This document shows, in pieces, positions 11,501 through 26,500 of a stretch of 64,000 nucleotides of DNA; the stretch's first letter is position 1, and the number at the start of each line of letters is the position of its first letter. The notes beneath the pieces were generated by a model. The model saw nothing but the letters and a program-made list of their open reading frames with translations. It was not told where the DNA came from and ran no database searches. The stretch comes from Saturnia japonica. Lineage: Eukaryota; Arthropoda; Insecta; Lepidoptera; Saturniidae. The stretch is taken from assembly GCA_033032175.1 (NCBI GenBank), contig CM065322.1:16368001-16432000 (forward strand), in the 5' to 3' direction. Both the position numbers and the translations under genes were made by a program.

Positions 11501-14500
11501 TTTAAAAGCTTTGTTGATGTCTTTAGTTCATCTCCAGATCTCCTCACTTCTGATTTGATAACGCAGAGTAACTCCGAGCATAGCCCATCCAATCCTTTTT
11601 TTTTTAAGGATTACCTATCTTTTTATCCAACTAATTATGAAAATGGAGGGATAAAATCGATACTTTACGACATGGAAATGATATGCAATCTCGTGAACTA
11701 AACAACTCTATAGATAATACAGGGTTTATTAAAGAAATAACATCATGGTTCCTAACAAGTTGCAACTTTTTAAATCCTACATTGGCGAAGCTTTGCCGTA
11801 GTTATGGACACAGATAAATGTTATGTCCGATTATAAAGGTCGACGGATTAGACAGGGGTGGGATTTTCGTGTGTCTACTGGTATACTTAATATTAATTTA
11901 CTGTGAGCAATAGAACGATATCAATGAATGTAGGCATCATAGCTACATCTATGGTAGGTATTCAAAAATTGTATTATGATGTTACGCATAATATATATAT
12001 ATAGAGATGTTTCAAACTTATTTTTCATTCCTCGTACATCAAATAGGCTAGTTGCACACGCCTTACTTCAAAACATTGATCCCTCAAAGGCTGATAAAAC
12101 TGAAATCAAAAAGTAGGAAAAGTTCTTTGATCACTATATAGTTAATTTCTAACTATATAAATGTTAGATTTAAATAATTTAATTTTCATAACGGAAAGTA
12201 AAGCAAATTTCTCTTACGCCATTTTCCTCACCGTGCTCAAAGTTTTTTCACTTCAATAAACTTTAAATTTTAGACCATTAATATAACTTTCGTAACGTAA
12301 CGTATAGCGTAATGTTACGACACGCATCTTCCGTTACAAAAGTTTCTCCACCGTGCCCAAGGAGGTTTTACTTCAAAAATATGACTCCTGAGATGTGTTT
12401 GCAAGAAAAGCCGCAAATGCAATTAGCGCTTTTGCTGCCAATGAACGTAATGAATTTTAAGAAATTTTGCAATTCATTGTCATTGTCCATCAAAGTCTGC
12501 ATAAAACGGAACAAAACGTACACGTTCCAATATGGGCCGATTTGATTGGTGAATCGCAGTTGCCAACCATTTTGGTGTTCCTTTCACCCCCCAACCCCTT
12601 CCTATTCCAACTATCTCTTCTCTCGAAGCGGCACTAATATCGTTGTCGATATAAAATTAAGAAAAATAAAAAAAAAAACTGTGAAACTGGTGGAATCAAT
12701 TTACCCTGACCTCATCAAACCTGGTGAGTAATTTCGATATTTCCAACAGTCACAAAATGCTGAAAGATTTATGTTTTGTTGCAGAGGTGTCAAATTGGTT
12801 TTCTTAAAGGGCTATCTATAAAGTTTAGGGCTAAACTCAAAATTAAAAACTATAACAAATACTGAATTGCTAAATTCTTTATTTAGTTAGATAATTGATA
12901 TAAATTATCATTTATAGGTGATAAAGATGGGAAATTATATTGAGGTTGAGGATCCGGACTCCTGAGTTCTCTTGTGTTATTGATAAACTTGTTGATGTCG
13001 GTTTGCATAATCGTGGTAGTTATTTTAAGAAAAGATTGATCAATAAAGAGCACGCAGTTTCAAGCATTCGTTAGGGGCTTCGAGTGCTGTTTTAAAATCT
13101 TCACTGGATAAATTCTGGTTGCGGGCCGTATCTTCGATATGGCTGTTCTGTTTCCTTACGCAACATATTTTAATATTGAATTACTTTGCAAGTGATTGTT
13201 ATCGTAATATGATAAGTGATTTGAGTAATATTAATGAATATTCTATTTTTTTATATATTCATTATAGGTTTATCGTTTAGACGCAATCTCATCTGTTGTT
13301 AAGTTACGTCATTACCGAAGGTGGTGACACAATAAGCTGAGATGTACTAATTTTCAAGTGTGACCACTATCTAACAGATAACCGATGTGAAGATAGGTGT
13401 GTTAGATTTTTTTTTTTTTTTTAATCTACAATCCTTCGTCAGTCGCTGTTGTCATGCCGGCCTGCTCAAATGTCCCTTCACGTTATGCTTGAAGGGTTCC
13501 ATGTTATAGGATGAAAAGAACACACTGGTCGCGAGGCAGTACCACAGCTTCACAGTACAGCAAAGATTAGACGCATATTTATATTACAAAAGCGGGCATT
13601 TCGTACAATTTACAACCTGAAACCTCACGAATCACTAAAGAACAGATTCCAGGTATATAGTATCTTTACTTTGCTCTCCCAATACATCCTTGATAATTTA
13701 ATGTATATTCGTAAAAATTTAGTCAAGTTAGATTTTCTCAAAGATCAGCACAATGCTTTATGCTTTAGAAATGGAGATAATTTTGCCGTACCGTGTTTTA
13801 GACTAATTAGGTCCAATAAAAGTTTTTTAGGTAATAGTGTTAGGTTCTATAACAAGATCCCGAAGCACATTACTGATTTACCGGACAACAAGTTCAAGGA
13901 CCATGTCAAGCGGGGTTTACTGTCAAAAGGTTACAGGTCAACAGTTATTCAGAACACTCACCATGATACAGACAGTAGAACACGTTAAACGAGGCAATTA
14001 AACGGCTCGATGGACTTAGTAATGTCTGCATCACTTACAATACTAACAGCCCATCTCCGCAACCGCAGTTTGCGCAGGATCCAAATTTATATTTTAGCGT
14101 GGGTTATCAATTCGGCTACCGATAATTCGCGCTAAACAAGAGAAAAGAAATCTAATGTTTTTCACATATCTGTCCTGCGGCAAAGCACGGCGGATCACTG
14201 AGTCACAGTCGTCTCTCATTGGCTGCCGGGATATCACGCGATCTACGATGCGTTCAGAAATGGTCGTGCTACATCCTCCTCCTCCGATTCACGAAATAAC
14301 CAGGGAGGGAATCGGCAAAGACAAAAAGCACGATGACTCTAACTGGCTACATGCCGAGAAACTTTGCGCGGGCGACCTCTTAAGCGACGAGGTTGTATCG
14401 GTTGTAGCGTACTGGCTGTCTCCGATACCAACGCGGTAAGCTCGGACGTGTGGAAACGACCCAACACTTGACCTTGACTATCCACAACCTCGTAAGAGGT

Positions 14501-17500
14501 CGGACTTACAACCTTTTTAATAGTGTAAGGCCCATCTCTCAGAGGCATAAGCTTCCGAGTGCGACCCTTTGAGGAATTACTAAGCGCATGCGTTTTCAAC
14601 AGAACTAAGTCACCAACCTGTAAGCTAGGCGACGGGCGACGAGACGCGTCAGCATACTCCTTTCGCAGGTCCTGCTGTCTCTCGACTTGGTCTCGTACTT
14701 CCTGAAGTGAAGTCACAAACTTCAATAGATAAGGTGTCACCTGAGGAACGAAAGTTTCCTTGGTAAGAATAGCTCGCAGATCGTGATGCACGTCAAAAGG
14801 TGTGCGTAGGTTACGTCCAAACGTCATATAAGCAGGTGACAGACTGGTGGTAGAGCACGTAGCAGTGTTGAGCGAGAAGCGAATCTGGGGCAGGCACGCA
14901 GGCCACGTGCGGTGTTCATTCTTGACCAACATAGACAGCTGTGTTTTAAGATCCCGGTTCTTCCTCTCAGCTGGATTAGCTTGGGGATGATAGAGTGGTA
15001 TTAGATTTTGTTTAATACCGAACAAGAACATACACTGTTGCATAGCAGCAGAAATAAACTGTACACCATTGTCTGATATGATTCGCCGGGGAAAACCATA
15101 TCGTAGAAAATATTCCTCGATCAAAAGCTTTGCGCAAGCTTCGGCAGTAGCTTCCTGAAGAGCATACAACTCCACCCAACGAGTGGAAGTGTCTTCTACA
15201 ACAAGAATCCATTTCTCACCTGTCTCTGCTTCAGGTAAAGGTCCAAAAAGGTCGACAGCAAGTACTTCACCACGTTGCTGCAGAACTGGCGTCTGCAGTA
15301 AACCAGCGGGCTTCAGGTTACTGTATTTGTACCTCTGGCAGTCTATACAGTTCTTGAGGTACTCTACGACGTATTTACGCATTCCAGTAAAGTAATATCT
15401 CTGTCGAATTCGGTCGATTGTACGGTCAACTCCCTGGTGACCAGCAGTGGGCGCGTCGTGGAACTCTTTCAAGATGGCCTCCACCATTGAAACGGGTACC
15501 ACCAACTGGGGCTCTTCAGAGTCCGAGTCTGGCCCATAACGATAAAGAACGCCTTGGTTCATGAGAAAGCCTCGTTCTAGCCAACGAGCAGGCGCTGTAG
15601 GATCAGAAGTGTGTTCCAGGTCTTGAATGATCTTGTTCACTTCTGGATCATCGAGTTGAGCAGACCGAAGTTCAGCAGGATTCACGGTTGGTAAATCTAT
15701 AAAAGTAGAACAGACTCCACAATCACCTGGAGAGCCTTCACCACAGGCAGGGCGGCTTAATGTATCCGCTACTACATTTGATTTTCCAGGTGTGTACTCG
15801 TACCGTATATCAAACGCTTGTAGTTTGAGTGCCCATCGCATCAGACGGCCACTAGGTGATTTTAATGTTAAAAGCCACTTCAAAGGCTGGTGGTCAGTTC
15901 TAACAACCACAGGATGCCCTTCAATGTAAGGACGATACTTCTCGAGTGCCCACACTACAGCGAGAGCTTCCCTTTCAGTAGTGCTATACTTGCGTTCAGC
16001 AGGATTGAGTAAACGACTTGAATATTCTATAGGATGCTCCTCATGGCCTTCGCCCTGCAGAAGGACGGCTCCCAGAGCATAGTTACTAGCGTCGGTGCGT
16101 ATGACGAAGGGTTTGGCATAGTCAGGTTGGACTAGGACAGGAGCTGATATCAAACTCTTCTTCAGCTCCTGGAAGGCATGCTGCTGTACTTCATTCCAAG
16201 TCCAAGGTTGGTTTTTCTTGGTTAGTTTTGTAAGAGGTTGAGCAATAGCAGAAAATCCTGGAATAAATTTTCGAAACCATGAACAAGTTTGCAAAAATGT
16301 TTTAAGATGCTTAATGTTAGTTGGTTCTCTCATCTGTAGGATTGCTTGGACTTTGGAGTCATCTGGCATGATCCCCTTGGGTGTGATAAGATGTCCCAAG
16401 TACTTCACTTGTTCACAGGCGAAAGAGCATTTATCACGGTTGGCATGCAAACCAAAATTACGGAGGCGGTTGAAGACGGCTTCCAAATCCTTCAGATGCT
16501 GAGTAAAACCATCAGATAAGACCAGGAGATCATCTAAAAATACCAACAGAGTAACATCCTTCAATGCAGTTCCAGAACGAAATCGATCCATTAGCCGTTG
16601 GAAGGTGGCCGGAGCATTCTTCAAACCAAATGGCATACGCTTAAAGCGATAAGTGCCTAACGGTGAAATGAATGCGGTCTTGTCTTTATCTGAGTCCGCA
16701 ACAGGTACTTGCCAGTAACTAGACCTTAGATCTATAGTACTTATATACCCCTCTCTCTTAGTAGCATGCAGAAGATCCTCTATGACAGGCAAAGGATATG
16801 AATCACTGTTAGTGATCGCATTAAGTCGCCGATAATCGACACAAAAACGATACGTACCATCTTTCTTCGGTACCAATATGGCGGGGGCAGCCCACGCTGA
16901 TTCACATTCTTCAATTATTCCTTCTTTCAACATTTTATTAATTTCAGCCTCCATGGTTACCTTCTTAGCAGGGGTTAGGCGGTAAGGCGGGACAGCAACA
17001 GGTGAGTGGTCTCCCGTATTAATGTGATGCTCATCATAGGAGGTAGGTCCTCCTCCTGGCTTGAAGATATCCTCTTGGCTCCGGAGAAGTTCCACAAGCT
17101 CTTGACGCTGATCACTGGTTAGCATTGGACCCTCATCATCCCTCAACAGGATGGAAGACACAACCACTGGATGAGTTTGCATTGGTTCCCTGTCCTCATA
17201 CTCGAGCGGGTAAACCAAACTGCTTCCTGAAAAATGCCAAGAAGACGAAGCAAAGTCTATGATCATCCCAGCAGCATGTAGGAATTCAATTCCCAGAAGA
17301 GTCTCATTATTGTTCGCATCAGGAAAAACAACAAAATCTAACATAACAGTTTTATCCGGCGTAATTGTGACATCCACAGAGTATACCAAAATCTCACGTG
17401 GCCGAACAACTCCATCAGCAAGCTTGATATATACCTCTTTGGTTGTGAAGGAGAGCCCCTTCTGTTTAAAAATATTATAAAGACTGTAGCCCGCTATGGA

Positions 17501-20500
17501 ACATTTCGCAGCGGTATCAATCAAGGCACAACCCCGTAAGCCAAGGATTTTAATACTTAGAGTCGGTCTCAAATTATTTGTATTCGTAATAATCATTTGC
17601 ATATCCACTGGAAACAAAACAGTTGAAGTGTACTTACCAGGATAGTCAGAAGTAACTTGATACGCTTGCTCAGTACCAAGCGCGGTCGACGACAGTACCG
17701 TAGACGTGTCAGCATGGCCAACCACAGGAGCCTCAAAAGACGGGCGTGCGTGCTCCCGATCTAATGATTTATAATATGCAGAAGACACAGGTACATTCAT
17801 CCTGTAAGGTAAAACGTCATAAGTATTTTCCTTATTTGACAAACTACCATAACTGTCACCGTGTTGTGTGTCAAGGTCACGTGCAAAGTCGCTTCCACAG
17901 TGATTATAATTACTACTGTTTGATACCCTCTCGTACGTGTTAAAATAAGAAAATTTCATACCCGTACACGCGGTGCATCTAGACCGAATGACTCCCTTCG
18001 CGCCACATCCATAACAATAAACCGATTGCGGTATTACATTATTATTATCATTACTAACACGATTAGCTTTTACACACTCATCACGAGAATGACCATACAC
18101 TTTACAATAAACACAACGTTTTCGCGGTTTTAAATGTTTTGATTGTTCTAGTAACGATGCATATGTAGCGGAGGGCTGTCCGCTAATTGTAGAACGCCGC
18201 GGATGCGCGGCGCCAGCAGCGGGTAGCGGCGTCGATGTACTCGGCGATGACCTTGATGACCTTGAGAGTCGCGGGTCGTACTGCGCGCTCGTCGTACAGA
18301 CCGGCACAGGGCTGCACATTTCGTTGCACGACTCCTCGATGTTTCGTGATATGCGTAGCATCTCCTCGAATGTTTTGAATTGCTCCCTGTGTAGGCGTTT
18401 TCGCAGGCGACGATCAAGAAGTCCATAAACCATGTCCAGCTGAACTTTTATCGACAAATCCTCTGGTGGAATTTTCGATAGCAGTGCACGGCATTTTGCA
18501 ACAAATAAATCCGTGTTTTCCCCGCCTTGACGATACTGAAACAATTCAACGTAGATTCGGTGCGGGGGCCTTCTATCTCCGTAGGTACTTTGTAAAAGTT
18601 TAATAGCGTCTGACCACGTATTAACTTCTTTTCTTATTCCCTGCCACCAAACGGCGGCGTTATGTGTCAGTAGCATTGACAAGCCCCGTAATCCATTTTC
18701 ATCATCCACGTTAGCACAATCTTTAAAACTTTGAATTGCATCGATGAATGTATCCACTGATTCGTCGGTGTTACCGCCATAGCGAGCGGTGCATAGTGTA
18801 AAAGTGCCAGGGCCGACGGATGACGCAGGCGTCGCTGGTACGGGCATCGGCGCGGTCGCAGACGACGAAGAACCAGGGTGACGATCCAAAACCGATTTTA
18901 AAAGCCGCTCAAAGGCTTCAGTTTGGGATCGCTGCATAGCCGCCATCATGGCGGTTACTTGGTCGGTCGAATACGTCACATCGCCGGTGTCGTCAAAATC
19001 TTCTTCTTCATCTTGTTGTCGTCGAGAACGCGGCATAATTATCGGCACAACGTTGGGCGTCCAATTTTAGCGTGGGTTATCAATTCGGCTACCGATAATT
19101 CGCGCTAAACAAGAGAAAAGAAATCTAATGTTTTTCACATATCTGTCCTGCGGCAAGCACGGCGGATCACTGAGTCACAGTCGTCTCTCATTGGCTGCCG
19201 GGATATCACGCGATCTACGATGCGTTCAGAAATGGTCGTGCTACAATATACAATTAGCTGACTTTAATGGTGAATTCGCCAATTTCACGTACATTTCTGT
19301 TATGTAAGGGAGCCAAAGCGATAAGGGCCTGCGCAGACGAGGAACAGTCCTCGGGGTACTTTTTTGTCCGTCAAAATAAATCGTTTAGAACTGAATACGT
19401 GACTAAAAGCATACGTCACTCAATTGTGATAAGCTATAAAAATACCCAATAATACTCTTATTTAGGCACAACTAAAGTGAACTTAAAATTAAACTGAATT
19501 AAATTTTTTATGGTGCAAGTCGCTCTTAGAAATCATAGCATACAAGTAACACAGTATAAAAAATACAATTGATTAACTTCAGTTTCATTATTTATTTTGT
19601 ATATACATACAAATACATACATACTAGAGCTTTTCCCACGGCTTCACTGACATCATAGTTGAATTGTTAATTACCAATATTCATAGATCTATTTTCTAGA
19701 ATACAAACTTTCGTCCCTTTTTTCACCACCTTAGTGTTTGAATTTCCAAAATCCCTTCCTTAGTGCTTACATACAGTGTAAAAAGAAACCGCATGCAAAT
19801 TTTCACGATCCTTGCCTTAGTAGTTTGGGCTCTGCGTTGATATATCAGTCAGTTAAGAAGTTTTCCATCTTTCGTCTTTACGATTAATTACTGTGTAATA
19901 AATGTGTGTGGAGTCGCGGACGCAGCTAGTTTAGAGATAAAATCGTTTCGAAGGCGTAACTTTAATAAGTCATACTTTGCATGATGTATGCAAAATTTGT
20001 ATTGTTCTTTGATATTTAATAGCGAATCATCATTATTTAGTTAATTAAACGGTTCTACCTGCAGTGGATTAAGATTTTTTTATTATTTGCTCCTTTTATT
20101 TGATAACCATTTTAATCGTAGTAAGCTGTAATGAGATTTATATCAAATGTACTGCAAACATTACTTACTTATATAAATTTTAATCTGCTTATTTGAATAA
20201 GTTAATATAATAAAAACATAAAATGTTAATGTATCCATAATTGTCTGAAGTTTTGGCATTAATCTACATATTTTACCATGGCCATTATCTGGCCATTTAA
20301 ATGTGGAAATGGTCAAATTCCATCTTGTTTTGGCTTCGGTAAGACTTGGTAGAATTTTCTAATATTCAAACTGGAGTCTAGAACAATCTACAGAGTTTAA
20401 GTGACATCTCAAAATGTATGTTTTCTGTTTATATTTATAGTCCACTATATGTTTGCCCAATAAACATACCATATCATGCAAAATGCCACAAATATTACAT

Positions 20501-23500
20501 AATATAGGGTCAAAGAACCGAAGTTAAATGAATTAAATCCACAACATGGCAGCTCAAGATCTCGACAGAAACTCCATATTATAGTGTTTAATGTGTTTTG
20601 TAGAAATAGCTTCCTTCGAATGCTTATCGTTGCAATTGATAAACCGATAAAAGAGATACTTTTGTATTTGAGCTGAAACCAATAATTAGTCTATGGAGAT
20701 ACGTATAAAAAAATGGTTATCAACTAATCGATTTTGAGCAAGTATATGTTAAAAAAGTTTTTCTCATTTCATTCCTGGTATCCCAGTCCTGTTTAAATAT
20801 TAACTGCCATTTTCAGGTTTGGAATTAATTACACAAAGCTGTTGTTATATTTTTGAAATTAAAATCGACTTCATGAGTTACGAATCGGAGTTTATAGTGG
20901 GATCTTGATATGTCTTGTGGTGGTTTTAATTTTGATTTATAAACTTATGTTATTTCTTCCTAAATTATGTACTTAAATTGGCGGTATTTTAAGTGATTTT
21001 GTTTAGTTATTGTAAATAAATGACATGGTATATAAATGATAACTAGAAACATGCATTTTAAGTTGCCAAAAAAACTTCTTCGACAGCTTTAGCAAGGGAG
21101 CCGACATCTTATTAGAGTTATGTTTGAAGATTACAAAAATAATAATAATTAGAAGAATATTTTTATTTACGTTACTTTGAGAAGTGGATGAAAAATATAA
21201 TTATATAAGTTTATCTTCTTATGTAATTACATAAAATAAGACATCCATTCTGACAAAAAAAAAAAGATCGAGTAACGATAATTAAAAACAATGTTTTGCA
21301 TTATCTATCTCAGTTGTAAGTCTAAAGAACATCATTATCGATGCTCTATCAGTCACATAAATAGGTATATATTATTATGAATTGTCGTTTTATTTCTTCA
21401 GTAGTTGGGTATTACGCCTACCAGCCGAGCGCTCGCGTGCTACAGCAAATATTATCAAAAAAAAAGTGCAAGTGTCATATTGCGTTTTATTTGTTTTCAT
21501 TAGGGGGCATTGACAACAGTCTAAACAGCCATGGATATTCTTAACAAGGTATTTAATTGCATGAATTGATTGAGTGAATATATTTCGTCCTCCGCTCAAT
21601 GAATACGCCCGGTCATCGAGTTCACAAGATAAATATAATTGTGAACATATTGTGTACCCGTTGCGTACTTATAAAATCAGTATTTAAAACTAAGCAACAT
21701 TTAAATGTTAAAGTAAAAACGATTATTGTTCATATTTTTTCATTTTTTCTAAGAAAAGAGAAGGTGAAGCTTTTGGTATACATTAAGTTTAGATAGGAAA
21801 TTGTACATAATATAGATTGAGGTTATTTGGGTTGATCCTCATATGGCAGGAGGGGGGCTACATTATTTTAGAAGACACAAAATCCCTGATTTGAGTTAGG
21901 GGTGTCGTAAGAACTAAAAAAGTACCCGCGATTCGAAACTTTTTTCTTAGACAACCAATAGGTGTTAAGCGATAACCGTACGTTGTCTATGGTCGCTTTT
22001 AACACCAGAGGTATCACAAGCGCGTTGCCGACCTTGACCTCCAAGGAGCTCTGGAAACCCTACTGACCTCAGAAACACAACATAAGGTTATTTAACTGCA
22101 ATCTTCTGTAGGGAGATTTACAACAGTCGGGTTGCCGCAAGTAGAGACAAATTTCCAAAGATATATTTTTAATATTATATTTAAAAAGTACAAAATATTT
22201 GCACGGTTGAGTTTATTGATGGGTTTTCTCGACTACTTTGGGTTGACCTTGATTAAGATACGAAATTTGATATTTGTAGTCTCAATAGTTTCATCGGTCA
22301 GTTTATCTCTTAAAAATCAGTAGGTCTCAGCTTTTGTATACTTCTCTACCTTCGGCTTGTATGTTTAATGGCAATGTGTGCTTAATGTTACGTGATTAGA
22401 ATTTTTTTCTAATATTCAAAGTTTAAAGCTCTGTTAAGGCGGTGGCTCCCTTGTTAGAATTGTCCAGGGAGTTTCTATGTGAACTTAAAAGATATGTTCT
22501 TAGATAGGTATTATGAATAATCGGGCTTGTAGTTTGCCCCGCAGTCGTTTTCATACATGTGACAGATTAAGCCGCCAAAAAATAATCCTTCACTGTCTTG
22601 CATCAAAGTTTCGATATATTGAAGTGGCAGTTATTTTTAGTTTGTTGACTTGGAAATCATTTTTATGCCTAACTAGCCGTGCACTACGGCTTCACCCGTG
22701 TTCATTTTATAAGACAAAACGCTGCAACGCCAACGCATCCGTGTAGTCTTCCCCGCAACTACAAAGTATTTTAATTTTTCATTATCTCCTAAACTATGTG
22801 TTCAAATAACATACTCTAAAGAGTAAAATTTAACTTCATAAAATTGTCTTTATGATGAAGTAACTTTTGTTCGTAAGGATTAATATGCCATGTCTAAAAA
22901 TAATGCTCAAAAATCAATTTTTAATCTTCAACCAAAAAAATATATCACAAAATACCTAATTGTGGCTTATGTATGATAGGCATATGCTTTCCCTGACTTT
23001 TTGTTAGATATACTAAAGACCAATATTTCTGTAGAACATTGTATTTACGCATCATTAACCATTACGCCAGCGCAAGCGGATAAAGCAGTTCGGGAGAATT
23101 TACATTTCTATCACAAAGCCTATTTATACTATTCCTAGTGAGTCTGTAGTCTGTCAGTAGTATAAAACAATGAATTTTTCGAATCCGACTGGTTGTTACA
23201 GAGATTAGCGTTTTTAATCGATAAAACTAACAAAAAAACCCTTCCGCTTTATTATATTAGTATAGATAGTACGAAAAAGTGTATTATTGAATATTTTTTC
23301 GCATCTATTTTTTATTTTGCTTAATTCTAGATCGCACATAAATTGGAGAACCTTATACCAAAAAGCATTCTCTTCCAGGGGTGGACGAAAGACTAACTAG
23401 GGTGTGCATAATGATTTTAGTAGGTAACGTTATAAGGTTGTAGTAAATAAAATCTAGTAGATATTAAACTGCTCCAAGTACCATATATGTAGCGAATGCT

Positions 23501-26500
23501 CGAAGGAACCCCGAGAATTGGGTAACTGGATGTTGATAGGAAGCGAATTCTACAGTCGTGCTTCTGTTGCGGCGAAAGGTCTGTCGCAAAAATTAGCATA
23601 GCAACTTAGTATACCAAGAATGAAAGAATCGGAAGATCTTTTGTTACGTATCCTTGAGAGTCATATGTATGGAGAAAAGAAGGCAAAATATTCTTACATT
23701 CCTATGCTGCCGAATAGTGCCATTTAAAACTGGCTCGGTATTTAAACTTCCGAAGACGGAAGATAACGGGTAGTTATTTAGTAGACGATTAAGTTTATTT
23801 AACAGATTTTCTGAAAGGTTCATGTCAGCAACGCTTGCGTAATCCAAAAGAAGGTCCGTATAATGTTCGCGTGTTCTCCAAATTTGATGCGATGAAACCA
23901 TAGCATGGTGGTAGGGTTTTTTCTAATGCCCATCTAGTTAGCTACCACCCACATGTTGAAAATCTGTCGCCAAACAACAACCAGCAGCTGCACTTGAGAG
24001 CCAGTCTTACCAAGGCTTAGCGTGCTACCATCTTGGACCACATCGCTAACAGGCATCATTTCAATACTAGAAATAAATATAAAATAATCATTCCATCTTT
24101 TAGACTTAGTTAAACAAATGAAAGTTTTTTAGGTAATTGTGTTAGGTTCTATAATAAACTTCCTAAGCACATTATTGATTTGCCGGATAATAAGTTCAAG
24201 AATCATGTTAAGCTGTTTTTATTGACGAAGGGGTATAATAGGGTAGCTGATTACGTGAATGATGGTGATGTCTGGATGTGATTACCTGTCTTGTACATCT
24301 ACTGAAAATGATAATAACTGTATATAATTTAATACAATAAAAACTAATTAAAAAAATTAAATAAGGTGTTGATAAACCCGATCGAGTTTTTTGTCGGTTC
24401 TTCTCGATGGCTGGGATGTTTTCTGAACCCGTGGTAGTGTTTTGACATTCATAAGGGCCTTCTTTGGGGCCTACATTTAATAAAAAATATTTTAATTTTG
24501 ATTTCGATCGTGACTAATATCAGGTGTTTTTTTTTTCATTGGAACATGGCAATCTGTAATTGATGGTGAGTACAATGTAATCCAATAACAACGGTGATTA
24601 CCGTAGGATCTACAATCCATCGTCGTCGCTATCATTCCGGCCTGCTCAAAAGTCCCTTCACGTCATATTTGAAGGACTCTATGACTCTATGTTGTAGATA
24701 TGGCCATAACGATAAATGTATAATGATTAAAAAATATATTAATTTCTACCCTTAGAACATTTGGCTGGGTGGTGATTACACAGTCAAGATATTGTCTTTT
24801 ATATTATATAGATTAGGTATATGTATCTGATATCGGTTGATGTCTTGTAATGACACTGAATCAAATGAACTGTGAATAATTTTGTTATGTCATGCGAACT
24901 GGTAATAAATATTATCAAATATGTACCTACATACTATTAAATATTGCATTACCTTGATGTAACGATGTACCTAGATAATGTTACATTTTTAATATTCACC
25001 TTGACAATTTTTTTTTTTAATATAGGTACACATTTAGCAAAATTATTATTTAACTGTGATATACCTTCCGGTATTTGTAATAATAATAAAGCCTTTTATT
25101 CCAAACGAATAACATTTACCATTTAATCTCATTTTCTCCCATGTTAAATCTTATTAATTTATGTGTCTATCTCTTTTTACAGTCGCTTTTTCGTTTTATT
25201 GACTTTCAAATCACAACGATGCTAAAGAGTTTTCACTTCAAAAATACGAACTATAAAATGTCTTAGTTAGATGTGCCTATGGGCAAAGGTCTCCTCCAAC
25301 GATTTCCATTATTGCCTGTCTGCCTTTCTTCAGTTTTGTTCTGTTTTTAGTTTTATTTCGTCTTCCCACCTTGTGTGCTGTATTCCTGGCCCTCTCTTGC
25401 CGTCCCAAGGCCATTCTATGACTCTCCTGCTTCACTTCTCCACTTTATCCTGCATCATACGTCATGACCATCTCCACTTCTGTTGGTCAATTCGTTTAAG
25501 TATTTCGGTGATCTTTGTTATTTTCCCTAGGGCATTGTTTTACCGGTATACCTCTTCTCGTAAAAACCGTTACGTATAAAGGAATGAAATTTGACGTGAT
25601 TGTAAATTAAACTGAAAAGTAAAACAAAAAAGTAAAAATCGGCCAAGCGTGAGTCGAGCTAGCGCTAAAGATCGCTAACTGTACCTACTATGAAAAAAAA
25701 AAACTTTTTTTAGTAAATACATGACACAAATAATATTGTAGTGTGAAATGAACATTTTAATGCACGAAAATGAACTCGCATTTGGCTAATTAGTTAGTAT
25801 TTATATATCTAATTATTTTGACATTGTACATTTTGAAATTCCACATGGCGCGATCAATATCAAACCGAAAAAAAATGAAAAAATATTATGTTGTTAAAAT
25901 AATTGTTAGTTAGATGGAACAATATTATCTAATCAAATAAATGTACATTGAAATATCTAACTCAACCTTGACTTATGTATGTTACACTATAGCGAATGTG
26001 GTTATCGTATTGCATAGTACGCGGTACATAACTATTTGTTTGTACAGGCTTGATTGAAGAATATTTTTTTATTATTATTTAATATATGTATTGACCAGAA
26101 ACCGAGCGCGACTTTTTTTTTGTTAATCTAAATAATGAAACCGTGTCTGACTCTAGTGATCTATCAACACACAGCTCAGACCACTGAAAGGATTGAGCTG
26201 AAATTTGGCACACAGATATTTATTATAACGTAGGTATCCGCTAAGAACGGATTTTTGAAAATTCAATGCCATGGGGTTTCAAAATTTATATGGAGAAATC
26301 ATGTAAGAATTGTTTTTTCAAACATGACGCGAGTGAAGCCGCGGGTAAAATCTAGCTACAATATAAAATTAAATAATGTTTAAAATAGGATGATTCCTAA
26401 GAAGATTGCCAAAAGGTAATCTCATCAGGCTTTAATAAACCTTCTGCCACTGTTTCAGTGCAAATCTCTTACTTTTTTTCCTGAGTTCGGCTTTTAAAGT

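Larger units (their letters stand above)
14093..19245 (-). mobile_element. gypsy (Ty3-type) LTR retrotransposon, apparently complete and young
   Basis: Direct LTRs lie at 14093-14273 and 19066-19245 and differ only by one A in a short A-run. The flanking 4-bp duplication ATAT is at 14089-14092 and 19246-19249. On the - strand, the 5' LTR is followed by a TGGACGCCCAACG primer site, and the 3' LTR is preceded by the purine tract GGAGGAGGAGGA. A single uninterrupted gag-pol frame fills the interior. There is no env frame. It lies in UGP intron 2, antisense to the gene. Confidence 0.96.

Noticed and set aside
11342..11701. Overlapping open frames of 119 (+) and 77 (-) codons
   Set aside because: No domain, no splice context and no family signature; composition is that of the intron.
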